In this document: one piece after another, positions 32,220 through 42,623 of the stretch
Layout: each line of letters begins with the position of its first letter
Numbering within the stretch: position 1 is the first letter of the stretch
Assembly (NCBI GenBank): GCA_002077045.2
Contig: KZ111178.1
Coordinates: forward strand, 124,001 to 188,000
Direction: 5' to 3'
Length of the DNA: 64,000 bases
From: Rachicladosporium sp. CCFEE 5018
Taxonomy: Eukaryota; Ascomycota; Dothideomycetes; Cladosporiales; Cladosporiaceae
The notes under the pieces: model-generated
Database searches by the model: none
What the model was told of the DNA's origin: nothing
The model's input: only the letters and a program-made list of their open reading frames with translations
Program-made: the position numbers and the translations under genes

Positions 32220-33123
32220 CTACACATCCCTCCAGCTCCCTCCCACAGGCTTCCTACCCACTTGCTGCCCAGGCGCCTGCGTATGATAGCTCGGCGGATA
32301 CACGCTCCCTTGATACGCCGACACAGGACTCACGACCCGATCATGTCCAGCATGAGCCGTGCTCTGCTGGCTCAAGACTGAAGGCGCGTACTGCGTGTGC
32401 TCGTTGTAGTTATGGTACGGTGAGGCGTGCATGCTGCCGACGTCTTGACCAGCGTGGGGATCGTTGTATTGGGGTTGCTGGGGGCTGTAGGGTGAAGGTG
32501 CAGAGTCGTGTTGCGGGAGGAGGCGTTGTTGCTGCGCTTGAGCGTGCTCAGCATGATTCAGCTTCTCCATCTCCACCTCCTCCTCCACTCTCCGACTCTC
32601 CGCTGTATCCCAGCTTGGCATCGCTGGCAGAGCATCCTCATTGTACTTCGCTGCTCCACCGCCTCGAGTAGGCGCATCGAATGTCGCTGTCTGCGGGCCT
32701 CGATATCCAGCGGCTCTACTAGCATACATCGGCGGCTGTGGACTTTGGTACGGTTGTGGGTAAGGCGAGTGGTATGGTTGTGTTGGCGGCTGTTGGTAGC
32801 CTGCGTTCTTCCGGCCTCGTGGTGAAGGACAACAAGCGTTACAGCATGACAGGCAGCCACAACAGCACTCTGCGCCGCAGCAGAGACATCGTGCCAGGCA
32901 CCAGATCAGGGAGATGGCTATGAGTGAGCCGATGATTATACCGACGATCGCGGGCCATTTGCTGTGTACATCGTCAGTGCAATGCTTCGTGCCATATTCG
33001 CAAGCAACATGCATACCAATATGCCTTCGACATGCATGAGTCCCATGATGAGAATGTGTTCTTTACGCCCGCAGCATCTGATGCGATATCTCGCTGTTTG
33101 AGTTGCCATAACAGGGTGGCCAT
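32220..33123 (-). CDS. Cysteine-rich single-pass membrane protein (fungal fibroin-3-related family)
   Basis: Exons 33123-33017 and 32961-32220; 55-bp intron (GTATGC donor, TACACAG acceptor) joining KAYC to KWPAIVG. The 282-residue product starts MATLLWQLKQRDIASDAAGV and contains KNTFSSWDSCMSKAYCKWPA, the hallmark of this fungal family. One membrane helix (VGIIIGSLIAISLIWCLARC) follows, running directly into a palmitoylation-like cluster CLCCGAECCCGCLSCCNACC. The cytosolic tail is Pro/Gln/Tyr-rich. No biochemical function is known to me; the topology suggests a plasma-membrane scaffold. The unspliced ATG at 33014 was rejected because the spliced start restores the conserved segment. Confidence 0.78.
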
Positions 33124-33776
33124 GGCTGTCTGTTGTGCGGTCCAGGTGGTGCACTAATCCTCGTCTCGAGTCCTCTCGCTGTGCTTCCTTCCTGCTGCTT
33201 GAGTGTCTATTTGTGTCTCCTGCCAAGCTCCAGTCTTCGAGTCTGATCTCGCGATTCCCAGCCTTGTCGTGAAGTCCGAATTGTCCAGTGAATGTGGCAG
33301 GCTCGCGCGCTCGAGTGGATGACGCGGAATGATAGCCCTGACTTTCGCGATCGTGATATGGGTTGTTGAAGAATCGAGAGACGTCTGTAAATGAATGCGA
33401 CAAGACTGAAAACGGTTGTACCTGATACCAAGGTGGCTTGTCGATCGCCCAAATCTGAAACGCCTAGGGTCCGCAGCAGCAGCGCCACATGGACGCGAAT
33501 CAGCTTGGCGCGTCACTTGATAAAGTGGATGCACCGTAGCAGCGGATGGGATTGATCGTACATTCTACTCAAAACAGTCACGTTGAGGGTGAAGTAAGCA
33601 GTATATGAATAGTTCGCGCCTTCTACGCGCCGTCTCGACTCGCAAGCTAGGGTATCTCGGAAATCAACGCAAGCAACAGCTACTACACCTTCCCATCTCA
33701 CGTCCACCACCTCGTACCGAGCCAAATCTTCTCTCATCTTCTAGCAAGTCCATCATCGCACTCCGCGTCTTTCTCC
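33124..33776. other. Intergenic region between membrane-protein gene and REC8
   Basis: Promoter of the minus-strand gene starting at 33123 and 3' flank of REC8. No supported gene. Confidence 0.5.
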
Positions 33777-36273
33777 TCAGTATACCTCCACAACCCTGAG
33801 ACTAATTGGCTTATAAGCCTCATCCTGCTTCACAGTAATCGCGTTCTTCGTCCCCAACGTCAGAACATGCAGCAATGCCTGCGCAGCAACGATGTAGGTG
33901 TTCTCCCCAGGCGGCAGTAAGTGATCGAAGTCAACCGATCCCATTATAGACTCGTCCCCTCCCTCGTCTGGTGCAAGCTCTTCGCGTTTCTTGTCCAGCT
34001 CGTCGATGCCAGCTTGTACGAAAGTCAGAAAGTTCGCGCTCTCGCCGTCGAGGGCACTGCGCACCCACTGCGATTGTGCTGCGGTCTGGGTGTCGACGTC
34101 CGCGGCAGGGCCAAAAAGCTCGAAGTCGTCGAGGCCAGTGAAGCCAATATCAGGATTGGAGTCTGGAAGCAGGTCGTCTTCGCCACCTGCTACTTCGCCG
34201 CGGCCGAGAAGGGGTGAGGCGGTAGTTAGTCGACTGCCACGGCGACTGATAAGTCCCAATGGCATGCCGCCGATACTGGACGTTACATTGCCGCCGAAGA
34301 TTCCGGTGGGTCGTTGGGAGCCAGCGCTCTGGTTCCAGGGGAAGACACTTGACAGGTTGCGGTCGTCAAGTGGTGTGGGCTGGTCTCTTCCTTGCTCAAT
34401 CTCGTAGTCATCGATGACAGGCATGTAACCGTCATCGTGTTGTATGCCACGACCTAGCTCGTCGGACGAAGGCTCGCCGCGAGAGCGGACCCGACGGCTG
34501 TCCTCTGAGCCAGGGTCTTCGTCGCGAGGTCGCTTCTCGCCACCGGGTGTAAGATTCTTGCCTGTCATTGCCTCGAGTAGTGGGATTCCGGCGAACATGC
34601 TCAGTGGGCCCCTCTCTCCACTACCTTTCAGCTGGTTTAGGGCAGATCCTAGCACCCAGTGCTGTGCGTTCTGCTTCGCAATGGCGGAGAGACGTGTGGC
34701 TTGCTTATGTTGACGACTCTCGAGCATGTTCTGCATGTACTCCTGTTGCCATCGGTTGAGATCTTGACCATGTAACTCGGTGGCGTTGTCTAATGAGAGA
34801 ATGCGTACGTTGACCCTGCGGCGTCGAGCAGGTGCTTCAGCAGTCTCCGAAGTCGTAGAAGGATGCACGCTGGCCTCTTGCTGCAGAGGCATATCAATGT
34901 CATCGCCCATCACAACATCGTTATCTTCCGGTATGGGCATATAGCCATCATCATCTGGCTGCCAGACCTGTTCTCAGTCAGTTGGTGCTTCCCTACAAGC
35001 AATAATTTCGCTTCTCCGAATGTCTGAGACGCAGGTAATGCTCCTATCGTGCCAGCTGCGGGAGTGGCATTGTGTGCTATCGCATCTTGGAGAGCAGCTA
35101 GCTGAGACTCTGCTCTCTCCCCTGGGTGACGCATCGTACAGGTGCTGCTGTGAGTCCCATGATAGCAGCATAGGAAGCGTCTCAGACTTTCGGAGAAGCG
35201 GAGACAGGAGACAACATACTTGGCCCTCTCCCTGTGCAGGTGTACTCTGCTGTGGCCTCGTACCACCACTCCCACCCACACTGAGCGCCGAAACACGCTC
35301 AACGCGTCGCACCGGCGCCTCGGACTGCCGCGCAGGCATATCCTCCACCATCGTAACATTGCCCTCCTCGTCAATGACCATGCCAAGATCGTCCTCAAGC
35401 AGTCCTTCCGGTTCATGGAGAGCGCCGCTACCGGTTCTCGAGCCAGCACCCGAATCACCAAGGACGGAAAATGCCCTGCCACCTCCTACAGGCCCACCTG
35501 CAAACGAGCTAGCAGACTGTGGAATGAGGATGCCTCCAATATCCGCGATAGGTGCAGTCAGCTGTGAGCTGTGCGGCGACAGCGTAGAACGTTGCGAATC
35601 GCCCATTCCAGCCATCTGAGCATCAAAGTTCAGCGCCAGCAGGTCGAGCTCAGGCAAGAAGTTCGGATCATCTTGTAGAACGAGCTGATCCGCACTGTAT
35701 GCCCTTGTCAGCAATAGCTCACACAGATGAATCTCCAGCTGGCTAAGGGACTTACCGCGCGTTATTCCCGCCCTCAGCATCCAGCTGACTAGTCCTCATA
35801 ACCTTCAGCGTAGCCCTCATGTTGTTCTTCGCGTTCTCGGCATCAGTGAGCACGTAGCCGCATTGCTGCGCGTAGACTCTCGTCACGCCGTATCTGCTCT
35901 ACTGTCAGCCAGAGCCTCTGCGTGCATCATTCTTCCAGAGTCCGGCACGACGCACAGCAAATTACTCTGCAGCCTCAACGCCATAGGTGCCTCGGGCGTG
36001 ATGATTGTGTCGCATGTCTTCGCGACATCGACGTCGAGGATTGCCTTGCGGGAGACTTTCTTGAGGCCGGACTTGGAGCCTAGGGTCGCTACGAGCCTGA
36101 ATAGCGGAAGTCAGGATAGGAGCGGTGAGTACGAGAGCAGAGAGGAGGAACGTACCAGACGGTCGCGACGCCGTACTTGCGGGATGTCAGGACTAAAGTC
36201 GCGTTTAGTGAGGGAGACTCTCGAGAAGCTGGACGTATTAGGCGAAGGACGTACCTTCGTGGCTGTAGAACAT
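33777..36273 (-). CDS. REC8: Meiotic cohesin kleisin REC8
   Basis: Kleisin subunit of meiotic cohesin, closing the SMC ring. Six exons: 36273-36255, 36192-36156, 36096-35956, 35893-35756, 35694-35220, 34967-33777; introns 62, 59, 62, 61 and 252 bp. The 666-residue product starts MFYSHEVLTSRKYGVATVWL, then VATLGSKSGLKKVSRKAILD and APMALRLQSNLLYGVTRVYA, the Rec8-type (not Rad21) N-terminal SMC3-binding domain. The middle is disordered and acidic (separase and kinase region). The C-terminal winged helix includes SANFLTFVQAGIDELDKKRE, ALLHVLTLGTKNAITVKQDE and a final SLRVVEVY. The last intron is a structured outlier described separately. Confidence 0.9.
35009..35032. repeat. Inverted repeat, arm 1, in REC8 intron 5
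   Basis: Starts CGCTTCTCCGAATGTCTGAG and ends ACGC. Pairs with 35177-35200 with one mismatch (position 35021 T against T). Confidence 0.9.
35177..35200. repeat. Inverted repeat, arm 2, in REC8 intron 5
   Basis: Starts GCGTCTCAGACTTTCGGAGA and ends AGCG; the reverse complement of 35009-35032 except for one base. Confidence 0.9.
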
Positions 36274-36673
36274 GGCGGCGGTGCTGCTGCTCCCGAGAGA
36301 GGGGAGGTGAGACGACGATGAGTGTGATGTGAGAAAAGCAGACACGTCGCGGAGGAGACATTTGAAGAAGTGCGCAATTCGCGATATGTTCGCGGTCGAG
36401 GAAGGAGCGAAGGGAGGTGTACTTGCCTTGGCTGCTGCACTTGCCTTGGTAGCTGTGAACGCGCTGTTGCTCTGACTCATATGGGAGCGCTCAACGAATG
36501 GCAGAGCCATTACCTTTCTGGTTGAATATAATGCTAGAGGCGTACTCACTTGCGTCTATCACTTAACCATGACTCCATGGAGTCCCGTCAGTAGGTAGCC
36601 AGCAGTAGGGCTATCAGCCGCCACCGCCTCCCCATGCGAATGATCTGGTCATAATGCTCGTCGGCTGCACCGT
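36274..36673. promoter_or_regulatory. REC8 upstream region
   Basis: 400 bp between the REC8 start and the UBP6 stop, both on the minus strand. No recognisable motif was assigned. Confidence 0.4.
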
Positions 36674-38449
36674 TCATGCTGCTTTAGCCTCCTTGATGGT
36701 CGGCAGCTCGACAGCCCGATACAACAAGATGAGCGCACTGTGAGTCTCGCCACCACCAGCCAGCTGCTCGATCTTGTCGGCGTCCACCTCCTGCACCTTG
36801 TCGTCATTGAACCACCACCACGAGCCATCCTCCTCCTTACCCTCGGGTGCTGTCTTCTTGACGTAGGCGGTGTAGTGCCCAGAGTCTGCTGAAGAACCCT
36901 GGTGGGTGATCACACCTCGAAGCTCGTAGAGGCCAGTCTGGTTGGCCGTGCTGTCTGCCTTCATTGCTGGGTCCACCGAGTCAAGGAGATCCTGCTTAGC
37001 GGCTTTGATAGCCACAGCGCGCTCTTGCTCGATCTCAGCATCGGTCTTGAACACTTCCTCGGTGCCTCCCATCGCGACATCTGCAGCGCCGTCCGTAGCA
37101 GTGACAGAAGAGGTAGCAGCCGCGCTGGCCTTCTCCTTCTCTGCTTCTCGCGCAGCTTCTTTCTCTTTCCTCTTCTGCATGGGTTCGTCCTTCTTGACCT
37201 TGCCCTCCGCATTTGGGTCATCCTCCATCTCCTGCCTCCTTCGCTTCTGCCTCTTCTTTTGGCGCTCAACGTCCTCGATCTCCTTGCGCACTTCGCGCAC
37301 CTTGTCTCTCACTGGCACAAGCTTCTTTCGAAGGTCGTCTGTGCAGAACTCGAGGAGATCAATTTCATGCTGGAACGTCACCTTGCGTAAGATCTTCGCC
37401 TTCTGCTTCGAGTCTTTCCGCCAGAAGAAGCGCATCAGATGGACTGGGAGGTACTTCGGTAGGCGGGCTATGCGCGACGTCTTCGTGTAGATTGCGTCGC
37501 GGCCGAGAGACTCCGAGCGCTTCTCGACCTTCTCGTTCAGTCCGATGGCAATGCCTTCCCGCAAGTGGTTCGTGTCGGACTGGATGTTGCACTTCAAGTC
37601 CTTAAAATTGTCGCTTCCATGCACCTCACCTTCCTCTGGTGCCTCATCACACTTCGTTGTTGACTCGAATCGCCCACCAAGGTACTTGTCCACAAAGCCA
37701 CCGAAGCACTTGTTCGACTCGTCTTGTTGATCAAGCTTGAGCGACTGGTTCAGCGTTTCAATGAGCTGTGACCAGACCTCCTCGGCGTCCTGCTGTGCGA
37801 AGCCGTGACCGTGCTTGGCCTTCTCCGCGAACTGAGGGAACTTTTGGCGTAGCGCGGTAAGGAACATGATCGGTTGTACAGCTCCCTGCGTATCTTTCAT
37901 CATCGTGTAGAGGTCCCGTAATGCCGTTGTCAGGTCGTTTCCAGCACCGAGTCCACCGAGCCCAACAGATGCCAGCTGCTCAGCGCTGAACAGGGATGAC
38001 GCTGCGTTAGATGGACCAGCGGATGAGGCTGCCGGCGTGTACGTCTTCAATTGCTCTTGCAACTCAGGAATGATGCGTAGTGTCTGAAGGGTGGCGTTTG
38101 CGTAGCAAGTGTTGCCCGTGTTCGTCAGACCAGCAGGCATCGCGTCCGCCCGTCTCGCCATCTCCGCCTCTGACATGTCCTCGATGAACTTCGTCTTTTC
38201 GGGCGCCTCAGTAATCACGTTCGCCGAGGGGTGGCCAATGAGTGTGATTGTTTGCCCGCTCTTCCACTTGACCGCTGAGAGCAATGTGTCTGACTTGATC
38301 ATTTTGCCCGCCATGATTTTCTGGTTTTCCGGCTCGACATTGGTTAACGAGTACAGCTGGAGCATCAGCTCCTCTCCGTTCGAAGCAGTATCGACTTCGA
38401 CATCGTAGGTTTTGCCTTGGTGCTTGACCTTGATGGGAACTGTCGCCAT
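36674..38449 (-). CDS. UBP6: Proteasome-associated ubiquitin hydrolase UBP6 (USP14)
   Basis: Removes ubiquitin from substrates docked at the 26S proteasome. Single exon of 591 residues. The start at 38449 (MATVPIKVKHQGKTYDVEVD) gives the ubiquitin-like domain at once and has ACC before the ATG; upstream in-frame codons, including an ATG at 38479, would add a non-conserved leader. UBL domain at residues 1-75, catalytic Cys box GLTNTGNTCYANATLQTL (Cys near 115), and His box GVITHQGSSADSGHYTAYVK (His near 525) followed by WWWFNDDKVQEVD. A Lys/Glu/Arg-rich coiled insertion with Ala-rich segments lies between, longer than in yeast. Catalytic motifs are intact. Confidence 0.95.
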   Translation of the reverse strand: MATVPIKVKHQGKTYDVEVDTASNGEELMLQLYSLTNVEPENQKIMAGKMIKSDTLLSAVKWKSGQTITLIGHPSANVITEAPEKTKFIEDMSEAEMARRADAMPAGLTNTGNTCYANATLQTLRIIPELQEQLKTYTPAASSAGPSNAASSLFSAEQLASVGLGGLGAGNDLTTALRDLYTMMKDTQGAVQPIMFLTALRQKFPQFAEKAKHGHGFAQQDAEEVWSQLIETLNQSLKLDQQDESNKCFGGFVDKYLGGRFESTTKCDEAPEEGEVHGSDNFKDLKCNIQSDTNHLREGIAIGLNEKVEKRSESLGRDAIYTKTSRIARLPKYLPVHLMRFFWRKDSKQKAKILRKVTFQHEIDLLEFCTDDLRKKLVPVRDKVREVRKEIEDVERQKKRQKRRRQEMEDDPNAEGKVKKDEPMQKRKEKEAAREAEKEKASAAATSSVTATDGAADVAMGGTEEVFKTDAEIEQERAVAIKAAKQDLLDSVDPAMKADSTANQTGLYELRGVITHQGSSADSGHYTAYVKKTAPEGKEEDGSWWWFNDDKVQEVDADKIEQLAGGGETHSALILLYRAVELPTIKEAKAA

Positions 38450-38850
38450 GGTCGCGGGAGGAACTGCGCTCTGAGGCATGCACTGAAATCGATGGACGAT
38501 GCTGGTATGCGCTTTGTGTGTAATGCAAAGTCGTGCGAGGGGGATGCCGGACGGTGAGGGGTGGGGAGTGGGGGATGAGATGCTCGATTGTTGATTCGGG
38601 ACTTTTGGTGACGAAACGCCGTTGCCTCTGCAGATCTTCACGCTAGCGAGTCATGCAAACACCTGGCCGCCAGACTTCTTTTGCTCGTGCTGCCACAAGC
38701 CCGAGGGCTGCTGTACAACAACCCCCCAGCAATTCTGAACTAGACATCGCCTGAGCTACAGACGGCGTGGAAAGGCGAACGTCGTATCAGGGTTCAGCAA
38801 GCAGCTTGTCTATGTACAGTACAATCTTTCTTTCCTTTCATCTTCGTCCC
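38450..38850. other. Intergenic region between UBP6 and methylcitrate synthase
   Basis: UBP6 promoter and 3' flank of the next minus-strand gene. No supported gene. Confidence 0.5.
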
Positions 38851-40321
38851 TTATTTCGTAGCTTGGTCCAGCAGACCTTGCAAGTTCATACTCTTCGGCC
38901 TCTCAATCGGCAGCCCCAATGCCCGATCCCAGATCAGTTGTGCCAACGGTCCCAGACCTCTGCTCACACCAAAAGTAGCAGTGTAGTACAGCGTCTCCTT
39001 GAATCCATAATGATGGAATAGCACGCCCGACGAGGAGTCCACATTAGGGTATGGGTTCTTCGTCTTGCCGTGCTCGGTCAGTACCGCAGGCGCAAGCTCG
39101 CTGTTCTTCTTGACGAGCTGGAACACTGGATTTGCCGCAATGTCTTCACGCGCGGCAGCGAAGTCCATCAGAGCCTCGAAGCGCGGATCCGGCTTTCGTA
39201 GCACGGCGTGGCCGTAGCCTGGAATCACACGGCCGGACTTGAGTGTCGTCCAGAGGTAGTCCTTCACATCTTGATCCGAGAAAGATGTGCCGACTGTTTC
39301 TTGCATCTGCAGGATCCAGCGTAGGACTTCCTGCGCAGCCAGACCGTGCAGCGGGCCAGCTAGACCTTGTAGACCGGCCGAGTATGAGAGGAAGGGATCC
39401 GAGAGCGCCGAACCTACGAGATGCGTTGCATGTGCGCTCACGTTACCGCCTTCGTGGTCACCATGGAGCGCCAAGTAAAGTCTAAGTAGGTCTTGGAAGC
39501 CCTCGTTCTCCTTCCCACCCTTGCCGAGCATGGCTGCGAAGTTGTACGACCAATCTTGAGACTCGTCGATCTCGGCCGGGAGCGCCCCGCCGCCGCGGTA
39601 TGCGTTTTGGTAGATCTTTGCTGCAATCGTGGGGAGTTTGGCGAGCAGAGAGATGCTGTCGTCGAACGTCGGCTCCCAGTAATCTGCCTTGTTCAGACCC
39701 TTCTCATATGCCTTCGCGAACTTGGACTCGTAGTTCAGCGCGCTCACGGCGCAGGCGAACTGAGTCATTGGATGCAGGTCGGTCGGAAAGTTGTCCAGCA
39801 TCTGTGAGACGAAAGCAGGGATCTGAGCTTTCTGCGCGAGCTCCTTGCTCAGCACGCGGACTTGATTCGTACTTGGGACCTGTCCAGTGAGAAGGAGCCA
39901 GAACATCGACTCCGGAAGCATCTCAGTCCCTGAGGTACCCTTAGGCAGTTCTGCTTGGCAGTCCTTGATCGTGCGGCCATGGAATCGAATTCCTTCGTTC
40001 GCGTCCAGGACTGAGCCTTCCCAGACCATGGCCTTCAGGCCTCGCATGCCACCGAGAGTGTTCTCGATCTTGACCTCGCCGATCGTTTTCGAGGATTGGG
40101 CCTTGACTTTCTTGAGAAGCTCTCGTTTCGCAGGGATGACGGATTTGAGGGTCTCTTTAAGGTCGGGCTCCGCGGTGGCATAGCCGCGGGAGGCATGGTA
40201 GAGTGGTGTGGCCTTTGCGAGCTGAGCTTGGAGTTAGTCGTTGGCCTTGTGGAAGTTTTCCACGGTGGTTCACCTTCGCTGCTCGCAATGCCTTGGTCGC
40301 TGTCCGTGTCGAGATCGCCAT
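38851..40321 (-). CDS. mcsA: 2-Methylcitrate synthase, mitochondrial
   Basis: Condenses propionyl-CoA with oxaloacetate in the first step of the methylcitrate cycle. Exons 40321-40274 and 40221-38851; 52-bp intron (GTGAAC donor, GACTAAC branch, CTCAG acceptor). The 472-residue product starts with a mitochondrial presequence (MAISTRTATKALRAAKLAKA), then YATAEPDLKETLKSVIPAKR. It carries the citrate-synthase core: GDHEGGNVSAHATHLVGSAL, PLHGLAAQEVLRW, VIPGYGHAVLRKPDPRF, TEHGKTKNPYPNVDSSSG. MRGLKAMVWEGSVLDANEG, IRFHGRTIKDCQAELPKG, NKADYWEPTFDDSISLLAK and the LYLALHGDHEGG variant resemble fungal McsA rather than canonical CitA. It is divergent from 2-methylisocitrate lyase, which supports the call. 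Confidence 0.85.
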
Positions 40322-40721
40322 AGCGGGCGAGTAAGCCGCTGAAAAGTACTATGGTGTATCTGCGAGGTACAGTTGTACTTGATGTGGCCGCGGAGAACAG
40401 GTTATATAGCTATGAGAATTTCCGACGCGTCTTCTCAACGGATCTCAAGCCGTTAGCTATGAAAGTAGCTGCAGCGTGAAAGTTATCCGCCCTGACATAG
40501 CTACTCGGTTCAAGCAAGAGGCCCCCACCATAACCTCGGCTCACGGATCCGCGCCCGCCGAAGCGAGAGCGGCGCGTGTTCGGACGTGAAGTATCGACAA
40601 CAAGGAACGTTTTGTTAGCGATGTGTCATCCGTGGCCAAGGTGAAGGCAATGCTGCGGACAGTATAAGATGGAGCCATAGTGCGCATTCGGCTTCCCGCT
40701 GCCACCATATCTGACTTCAGC
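40322..40721. promoter_or_regulatory. Shared promoter of the methylcitrate-cycle pair
   Basis: Exactly 400 bp separate the two start codons. A TATATAG stretch (about 40404) lies on the synthase side. Co-regulation is inferred from geometry; no operator was recognised. Confidence 0.55.
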
Positions 40722-42562
40722 ATGTTTCGCTCAGCAAGTCGAGCACTCCGCCAGCAGCGGCGCTGTCTCTACAAGCCAGTCCAACCGCAATCAGTTCTCC
40801 GACCGATATCGTATGGAGCTGCGCACATGTCCACGAGCTTGCCACCAGTCGAGCCTCCTCTGCCCTCCAGTCATCCGGCAGATGCCTTCCAACTGCTATC
40901 AACGGAGGAGAAGGCGAGCTCAGAGGATGCCATCTTCGATGCCCAGGTGAAGCAGGTACAGGAGTGGTGGGCCAGCCCAAGATATGAGGGTATCAAGCGG
41001 CCGTACAGTGCGGAGGTTCTGGTGGGAAAGCGAGGGACCTTGCAGCAGGTGTACCCATCGAGTCTGATGGCGAGGAAGCTGTTCGATCTGCTTACAAAAA
41101 GGGCGAAAGAGGGCAAGCCTGTACATACAAGTAGGTACTGCTGTATGTCACACTCCCCGTATAGTGCTGACATCGCATGTCAGTGGGTGCCATCGATCCT
41201 GTGCAAATGACCCAGCAGGCCGCACATCAGGAGATCCTATATGTGTCCGGCTGGGCGTGCTCCTCCGTTCTGACCTCAACCAACGAAGTATCGCCTGACT
41301 TCGGCGACTACCCCTACAATACTGTGCCAAACCAAGTACAACGCCTTTTCAAGGCACAACAACTCCACGACCGAAGACACTACGACCAACGACGGTCTCT
41401 TTCAGCCGAGCAACGGCAAAGCACACCATACATCGACTACCTTCGTCCCATCGTAGCAGATGGCGACACCGGCCATGGCGGTCTCAGCGCAGTTCTTAAG
41501 CTCGCAAAGCTCTTCGCCGAGAACGGTGCGGCAGCAGTGCACTTCGAGGACCAGCTGCACGGTGGCAAGAAGTGCGGTCACCTGGCGGGCAAAGTCCTAG
41601 TACCTGCTGGCGAGCACATCAACCGTCTTGTAGCAGCGCGCTTCCAATGGGATCTCATGGGCTGCGAGAACCTCGTGATCGCTCGTACGGATGCCGAGAG
41701 CGGTAAGCTCCTGTCTTCTGCTATCGATGCTAGGGACCATGAGTACATCCTTGGCGTAACTGAGGACATCGAGCCCTTAGCAGACACACTACAGGTCATG
41801 GACTCCGAAGGCGCGACCAGTGCCGAGATCGATAGCTACGAAGCAAAATGGACAAAGGACCACAAGCTCGTGACCTTCGACGAGGCTGCCGAAGCTCACC
41901 TCAAGGCAGCCGGCAAAGACGCCTCAACGTACCTCTCCACAATCCAAAAAGACCGCAACATGCCTCTGCACCGCCGCCGTAAACTCGCGGCTGAGCAGGC
42001 TGGCAGCCCAGTCCAATTCAGCTGGGACATCCCCCGCACGAAGGAAGGCTTTTACCACTACCGCGCTGGCCTTCCCGCGGCGACAAAACGCGCCATAGCC
42101 TACGCACCCTACGCAGACCTCTTGTGGCTCGAGACTGGCGATCCTTCGGTCCCGAAAGCAGCCGGCTTCGCGGCCGAGATCCACGCCTCCCATCCAGGGA
42201 AGAAGCTCGTATACAATCTCTCCCCGTCATTCAACTGGTCAGCCCATGGTTTCTCGGACGCAGACCTCAAATCCTTCATCTGGGATCTGGCCGAGCATGG
42301 ATTCGTGCTGCAGTTGATCAGCTTGGCGGGTCTGCACAGCACGGCGACGATCACGAATGATCTGGCCAAGGCGTATAAGACTGAGGGCATGAAGGCGTAT
42401 GTTGAGCTTGTGCAACGACGGGAGAAGGAGGGAGGCTGCGATGTGTTGACGCATCAGAAGTGGAGTGGGGCAAGCTATCTCGATGGGATCATTGGAGCCA
42501 TTTCAGCAGGCAGCAGCAGCGCGAAGAGTATGGGCGATGGGAATACGGAGGGGAGTTTCTAA
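40722..42562 (+). CDS. mclA: 2-Methylisocitrate lyase, mitochondrial
   Basis: Cleaves 2-methylisocitrate to pyruvate and succinate. Exons 40722-41130 and 41184-42562; 53-bp intron (GTAGGT donor, GCTGAC branch, TGTCAG acceptor) restoring HTMGAIDPVQMTQQ. The 595-residue product has a strong mitochondrial presequence (MFRSASRALRQQRRCLYKPV) and ends NTEGSF with no peroxisomal SKL. ICL-superfamily motifs are present: VQEWWASPRYEGIKRPYSAE, VADGDTGHGGLSAVLKLAKL, the catalytic KKCGH (near residue 266), NLVIARTDAESG, YNLSPSFNWSAHGFSD. Glyoxylate-cycle isocitrate lyase is usually peroxisomal; the presequence and neighbouring methylcitrate synthase favour the methylcitrate enzyme. The start at 40722 was chosen over an in-frame GTG. 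Confidence 0.85.
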
Positions 42563-42623
42563 GCCCGTCTGTAAGTCGCATAGATCGCTTCACACGCTTG
42601 CCATCAAGATTTGCGCGCAGCTC

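Larger units (their letters stand above)
34968..35219 (-). mobile_element. Long structured REC8 intron, candidate introner-like element
   Basis: 252-bp intron (GTATGT donor, CTGAC-type branch, GAACAG acceptor) in a window where nearly all other introns are 45-66 bp. It carries 24-bp inverted repeats, 35009-35032 and 35177-35200, differing at one position; pairing continues imperfectly inward for another 20 bases. A second inner hairpin is formed by GGAGAGAGCAG and CTGCTCTCC near 35085-35120. Size and hairpin structure match the introner-like elements described in Dothideomycetes. The element type is inferred; no second copy was seen in this window. Confidence 0.55.

Noticed and set aside
33014..33014. 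ATG at 33014 as start of the membrane protein
   Set aside because: It lies inside the intron. Splicing 33016-32962 restores the conserved SSWDSCMSKAYCKWPAIVG segment from ATG 33123.
33777..36273. Mitotic kleisin RAD21/SCC1
   Set aside because: MFYSHEVLTSRKYGVATVWL and SANFLTFVQAGIDEL are the Rec8 type; Rad21 begins MFYSE.LLxKxGPLA.
38851..40321. Canonical TCA-cycle citrate synthase
   Set aside because: Diagnostic segments (IRFHGRTIKDCQAELPKG, NKADYWEPTFDDSISLLAK, SGVLFHHYGF) match the fungal 2-methylcitrate synthase pattern better, and the divergent neighbour is a mitochondrial ICL-family lyase.
40722..42562. Glyoxylate-cycle isocitrate lyase
   Set aside because: A strong mitochondrial presequence, no peroxisomal C-terminal signal and linkage to methylcitrate synthase favour 2-methylisocitrate lyase. 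KKCGH is shared by both and does not decide.
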